NCBI GenBank assembly: GCA_963402885.1
Contig: OY727097.1
Coordinates: forward strand, 3,472,001-3,536,000
DNA: 64,000 bases
Reading direction: 5' to 3'
DNA from: Antedon bifida
Taxonomy: Eukaryota; Echinodermata; Crinoidea; Comatulida; Antedonidae
Part shown: positions 60,518 through 64,000 of the stretch, piece after piece
How the letters are laid out: each line of letters begins with the position of its first letter
Numbering within the stretch: the stretch's first letter is position 1
Notes under the pieces: model-generated
What the model saw: the letters and a program-made list of their open reading frames with translations, nothing else
What the model was told of the DNA's origin: nothing
Databases searched by the model: none
Translations under genes and position numbers: made by a program

Positions 60518-62514
60518 ATTACTTCTTGGTGGGTAGGAACTAACTTACCCAGGTAAATAACTAGCCTGAACCGCTTATGATACTCCAATAGAAACATGTT
60601 TCATTTAAATATACTTTAAGGCTCGGGGTTATCTTAAGCCTGTTTTCCTGTCGACGTAACGTTATGCAGAGGCGCGGTGGATTGAGTAGATGTGAATGTG
60701 TTAAGTGAGTGTAGGCCCTACACATCTGGGATAGGTTTGGACAGATTTGCATTATGAAAGGTGTAAAATTAAATCTATATATTATATGATATGGAAGATT
60801 TATAGAAATGTATAGAATGTTTTTATTATTGGATTGGTTGATTCAGTTGTTTTACACTTAAGCACCGTTAATTATCTTTGTACTGTATTTTGTTACGTAT
60901 GTACTTTATCAATATCATTGCCATATGACTATGTGTTGGGTTTTTAAAATATATTTAAAAAACGATCATTATTAAAAATTAGCTAAAAAGTGCAAATATT
61001 GTTAAAAACATTATATTAAAAATTAGCTAAATTGTAAATAAGCAAAACATAAGTGCAAATATAATACATTAGTTTAATTTTATTCCAAGCAGCTTACGAT
61101 GCGGAACTTGTTATTGTGGTGTGTATATAGTGTAGAAATATCAGTGCGACATAACATACTTTTAATATATGACTTATGCAGAAATATGTTCGATCTTGAT
61201 AATGCTAATGTCAGATTTGTATTGCGTATAATGTATTGTTTTATTGAAACGTCACAAGCGTTACATTCCATTTTAAAGAAGAAAAATGTGTTCCGTATAT
61301 TTAGTAGATTTTGAAGTTGGGGATATCAAGTTTGACACTCCGTCCTATGCTAATATTGTGCTATAGCTTATGCGCTTTGGCGACTAGGTTTGTTGTAAAA
61401 CGACGTATTGAGAAACTTTCCTCCTTTGACTGAGGAATCATGGGATAATTTCAGCTAGGGAAATGGTCAAGGTGTATTTCAAACATTTCAAGACACAGCG
61501 TTTTCTCTCAAAATAATGGTGAGACACGCACGCGCCTACGGGATCTGCCAATGACGTCAGAATTACACATAGTTGTAAGTAGTATAATAATACCAATATG
61601 GTATTAACAAGTGGCAAACCAAATATAGAAAGGTGTATTTTTAGATATGGTAATTAATTTTGTAAATTTTTTTTAACAGCATTATTTTAAAAATAAGATT
61701 ATTATTTTTTTATGGTAACATTTGACGATTGTTTTAATAATTAATATTGTTTTTATAATTAGTATTGAATAAACATTTATTTTTTAAACTTTATGATTTA
61801 TTTAAGATTCGGATTACAATTATTTTGTTAGAATTTTTTATACACACCATTTCAGAAATAAAACTGTTTTAAAAGTGTTTCCATTCATTAATTTTCATAA
61901 TGTACTTTGACATGTTTTATTGATGTTTAAAATATGCTGAAATCGACGAAAACATTTCCAATTTCGATACATACGGACGGTACTAGTAATAGTAGTCAGT
62001 TTGGTTAGTGATATTATACATCATGTACTCATCAAGTAGTAGGCCTACCAATAAATTGGGTTTTGATGATTTTCAGAAATTTATTTATTTTTTTTTTTGG
62101 TTTAAATTACATTAATTTACTTTGAAATGTTTTAATATTTAGATTATGTTGAAATTGGCGAATCATTTCCAACGGTACGTTGGACATAACACACGTATTC
62201 GCACCAGGTCACCGCGCCGCACAGGTGGTCGCGCGTCGCACCAGGTCACCGCGGCGCACCAAGCACACCAATAAGAAGAGGACACAGAAAGAAATCTGTT
62301 TGTATGATTTACAGATTTTGAAATCGTTAAATTGACTGCCAGCAATTGTTTGAGTCAATATTAATTAACGATTTTCCAATGTGGCGTGGAAGATTTATTA
62401 GTACCTTTATCGATTTTTATTTGTTCGATTTTATTATTCGATATCTGATAATTGATTAATTAAAATTTATCAGTATTGAGGAGGAAAGTTACAGCTATGG
62501 ATGAAAATAATATA

Positions 62515-62652
62515 AAGCTTTGTCTACACTATCAAAATAGTTTAAGAAATAAAGTGTGATGTGCCTAAATATGGTAGTGATATGACGTTATCATGTGTCA
62601 TATATGGGCACATCACATTGTGTTGTAATAGTTTGACAGTGTAGACAGAGCT
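62515..62652. mobile_element. MITE family B, copy 2
   Basis: Same insertion as 22523-22661, with a few substitutions. Confidence 0.8.
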
Positions 62653-63071
62653 TAACGCAGGCCTGGTACAACGATTGTATAGGCTCTTTCTTGTATAAAA
62701 TCATGCATAACAAACACATGGTATTATTACATACATCAGTATGAAGCACTTCAAGTCGTATAATAATATGATAGATGATATCATTAAATTTATAGATTAT
62801 AGTTTTACATAAAATAAATCACCGGGTCTTGTATTATTGGAGTATATTCTATTAATAGCATACCAATCTCCGTTTAATTATATCGAATTACTCGGCGTCT
62901 TCTGATCTACGTTGATAATGTTTTGATCTTCACATTCAATATCGTCGTTTTATGATTTCAAGCAATAACAGAAATAAAAAAAAGTATGTCAATCCATCAA
63001 CTTTTGTTATTAACAATTGGTGAAGAAGAAGATGATGATGATGATGAGGAGGAGGAGGAGGAGAAGATGTA

Positions 63072-63200
63072 ATGTTTTGTCTACACTATCAAATGTGATG
63101 CACCCATATATGGACACGACGACGTCATATCACTACCGGTACCATATTTGGGCAAATCACACTTTTGTCACATCAAGGTTGATAGTGTAGACAATGCTTA
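63072..63200. mobile_element. MITE family B, copy 2
   Basis: Same insertion as the element at 23098-23232; the purine-rich tract on its left is shorter here. Confidence 0.75.
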
Positions 63201-63848
63201 AGAAGGATAATGGCAATATTGAGAGGAGGGCAGATAAGACAACGATAGGAACAAGTTCTTATTACTTAAATGGTTTTGGCTACCCCTTTGGAATGACAAA
63301 ATTATACTTACATAAAGATACCTAATTTTAAACGGTTGGTAATTTAAATTGACTTAACGATGGACGGAGGAGATTGTTGCAAATGGAGGGAATAGCATAA
63401 AAAAAAGAATAGGCCCTACTTAGGTATATGTTACAACGAGAAAATGGAATGTAGGGAAATGTCCTCTTCTTGATACGATGATGATGATGATGTATGATTA
63501 TGATGATGATGATTATGACGATGATGGTGATGATGATGATGATACTTATAGCGATGATAATATGAGGATGATACTCATAATAATGATGGTAATAATAATG
63601 ATGGTACTAATAATGATGATACTCATGCTATAATAATGAAGAATATATAATGAAGATAATAAGGATGGTAATGTATATGAATAGATATAGAAAAACAAAT
63701 TATCATTAAAAAATATCGATGCTGTCCCTCTCGTAATCAACACAATATTGTATATGGAAAGTAATGGCTATATCGTTACATTGGAATAATGAACGGCTTG
63801 TTAGTTAAAGTTGACCAATCACCAGATGTTTGCATAGTCTCATTTGCA

Positions 63849-63967
63849 TATAAACCTGCATTATAAAGCGTTTTGTACATCGTTCAGATTTTTAGTTAAG
63901 ATCTGGTGAGTGGATCGGCAGGACACGCCTTGTTGAACCGTTGTTAACGAACTACAAGAAGAAGCTG
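63849..63967 (+). promoter_or_regulatory. Duplicated TATA promoter and first exon of the secreted-protein gene
   Basis: TATAAA at 63849-63854 and again about 13 bp further, initiator-like TCAGAT with A near 63886, and a donor after 63967 all match 23884-24002. The window ends before the exon with the start codon, so it is unknown whether a full second copy of the gene follows. Confidence 0.5.
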
Positions 63968-64000
63968 GTGAGTTGCTATAGATATTTCAATTCAATCAAT

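Larger units (their letters stand above)
60518..63841. other. Intergenic region of copy 2
   Basis: Colinear with 20393-23880. It repeats the same contents: GC-rich direct repeat (62200-62285), MITE family B (62515-62652 and 63072-63200) and GAT arrays (63024-63068, 63476-63640), with indels in the simple repeats. No gene was seen. Confidence 0.6.
51746..64000. repeat. Large duplicated segment, copy 2
   Basis: Colinear with 14200-24040 and still matching at the end of the window. It is about 2.4 kb longer, chiefly because of three insertions (52007-53916, 55411-55610, 59127-59404) and small indels. Coding exons differ by few substitutions. Confidence 0.97.

Overview
The window is animal nuclear DNA: AT-rich, intron-rich, GT-AG splicing, and very dense in dispersed repeats. 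The recognisable proteins (a relaxin-receptor-type GPCR, a PGAP2 orthologue) and the texture (many TAGGCCTA words, tRNA-derived SINE, abundant palindromic MITEs) suggest a marine invertebrate deuterostome, plausibly an echinoderm such as a crinoid. That placement is a guess from overall character; no species was identified.

Layout. (1) 2.3-20.4 kb, + strand: a complete 19-exon type C leucine-rich-repeat GPCR of the RXFP1/RXFP2 class (signal peptide, one LDLa module, LRRNT, ten LRRs, 7TM), 784 residues when spliced as listed. (2) 23.9-29.8 kb, + strand: an unrecognised secreted protein of 683 residues with a signal peptide, a furin-like site and a GPI-type tail, with a plausible TATA promoter. 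(3) 30.8-33.6 kb, - strand, convergent with gene 2: a PGAP2-like gene (GPI-anchor remodelling) in five clean exons but with an in-frame TGA in its first membrane segment. (4) 34,092-51,717: a 17.6-kb DNA transposon bounded by an identical 10-bp target duplication and by inverted arms made of about 146-bp satellite units. Its gene (- strand, four exons, 2,063 residues) joins a DDE transposase-like core to a C-terminal USP-like cysteine protease and carries two arrays of a 46-residue repeat. (5) 51.7-64.0 kb: a second copy of 14.2-24.04 kb, including the last four LRR exons and the whole 7TM part of the receptor and the promoter plus 5' exon of gene 2. It carries three insertions that are absent from the first copy.

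How the parts relate. The simplest reading is a tandem duplication of a unit of about 20 kb (receptor 3' half, gene 2, PGAP2), with the giant transposon inserted within about 20 bp of the duplication junction and 0.5 kb upstream of PGAP2. A haplotype-duplication error in the assembly gives a similar picture and cannot be excluded from sequence alone. All gene models were built by eye from reading frames, splice sites and codon phase; every intron phase listed closes exactly, which is the main support for them.
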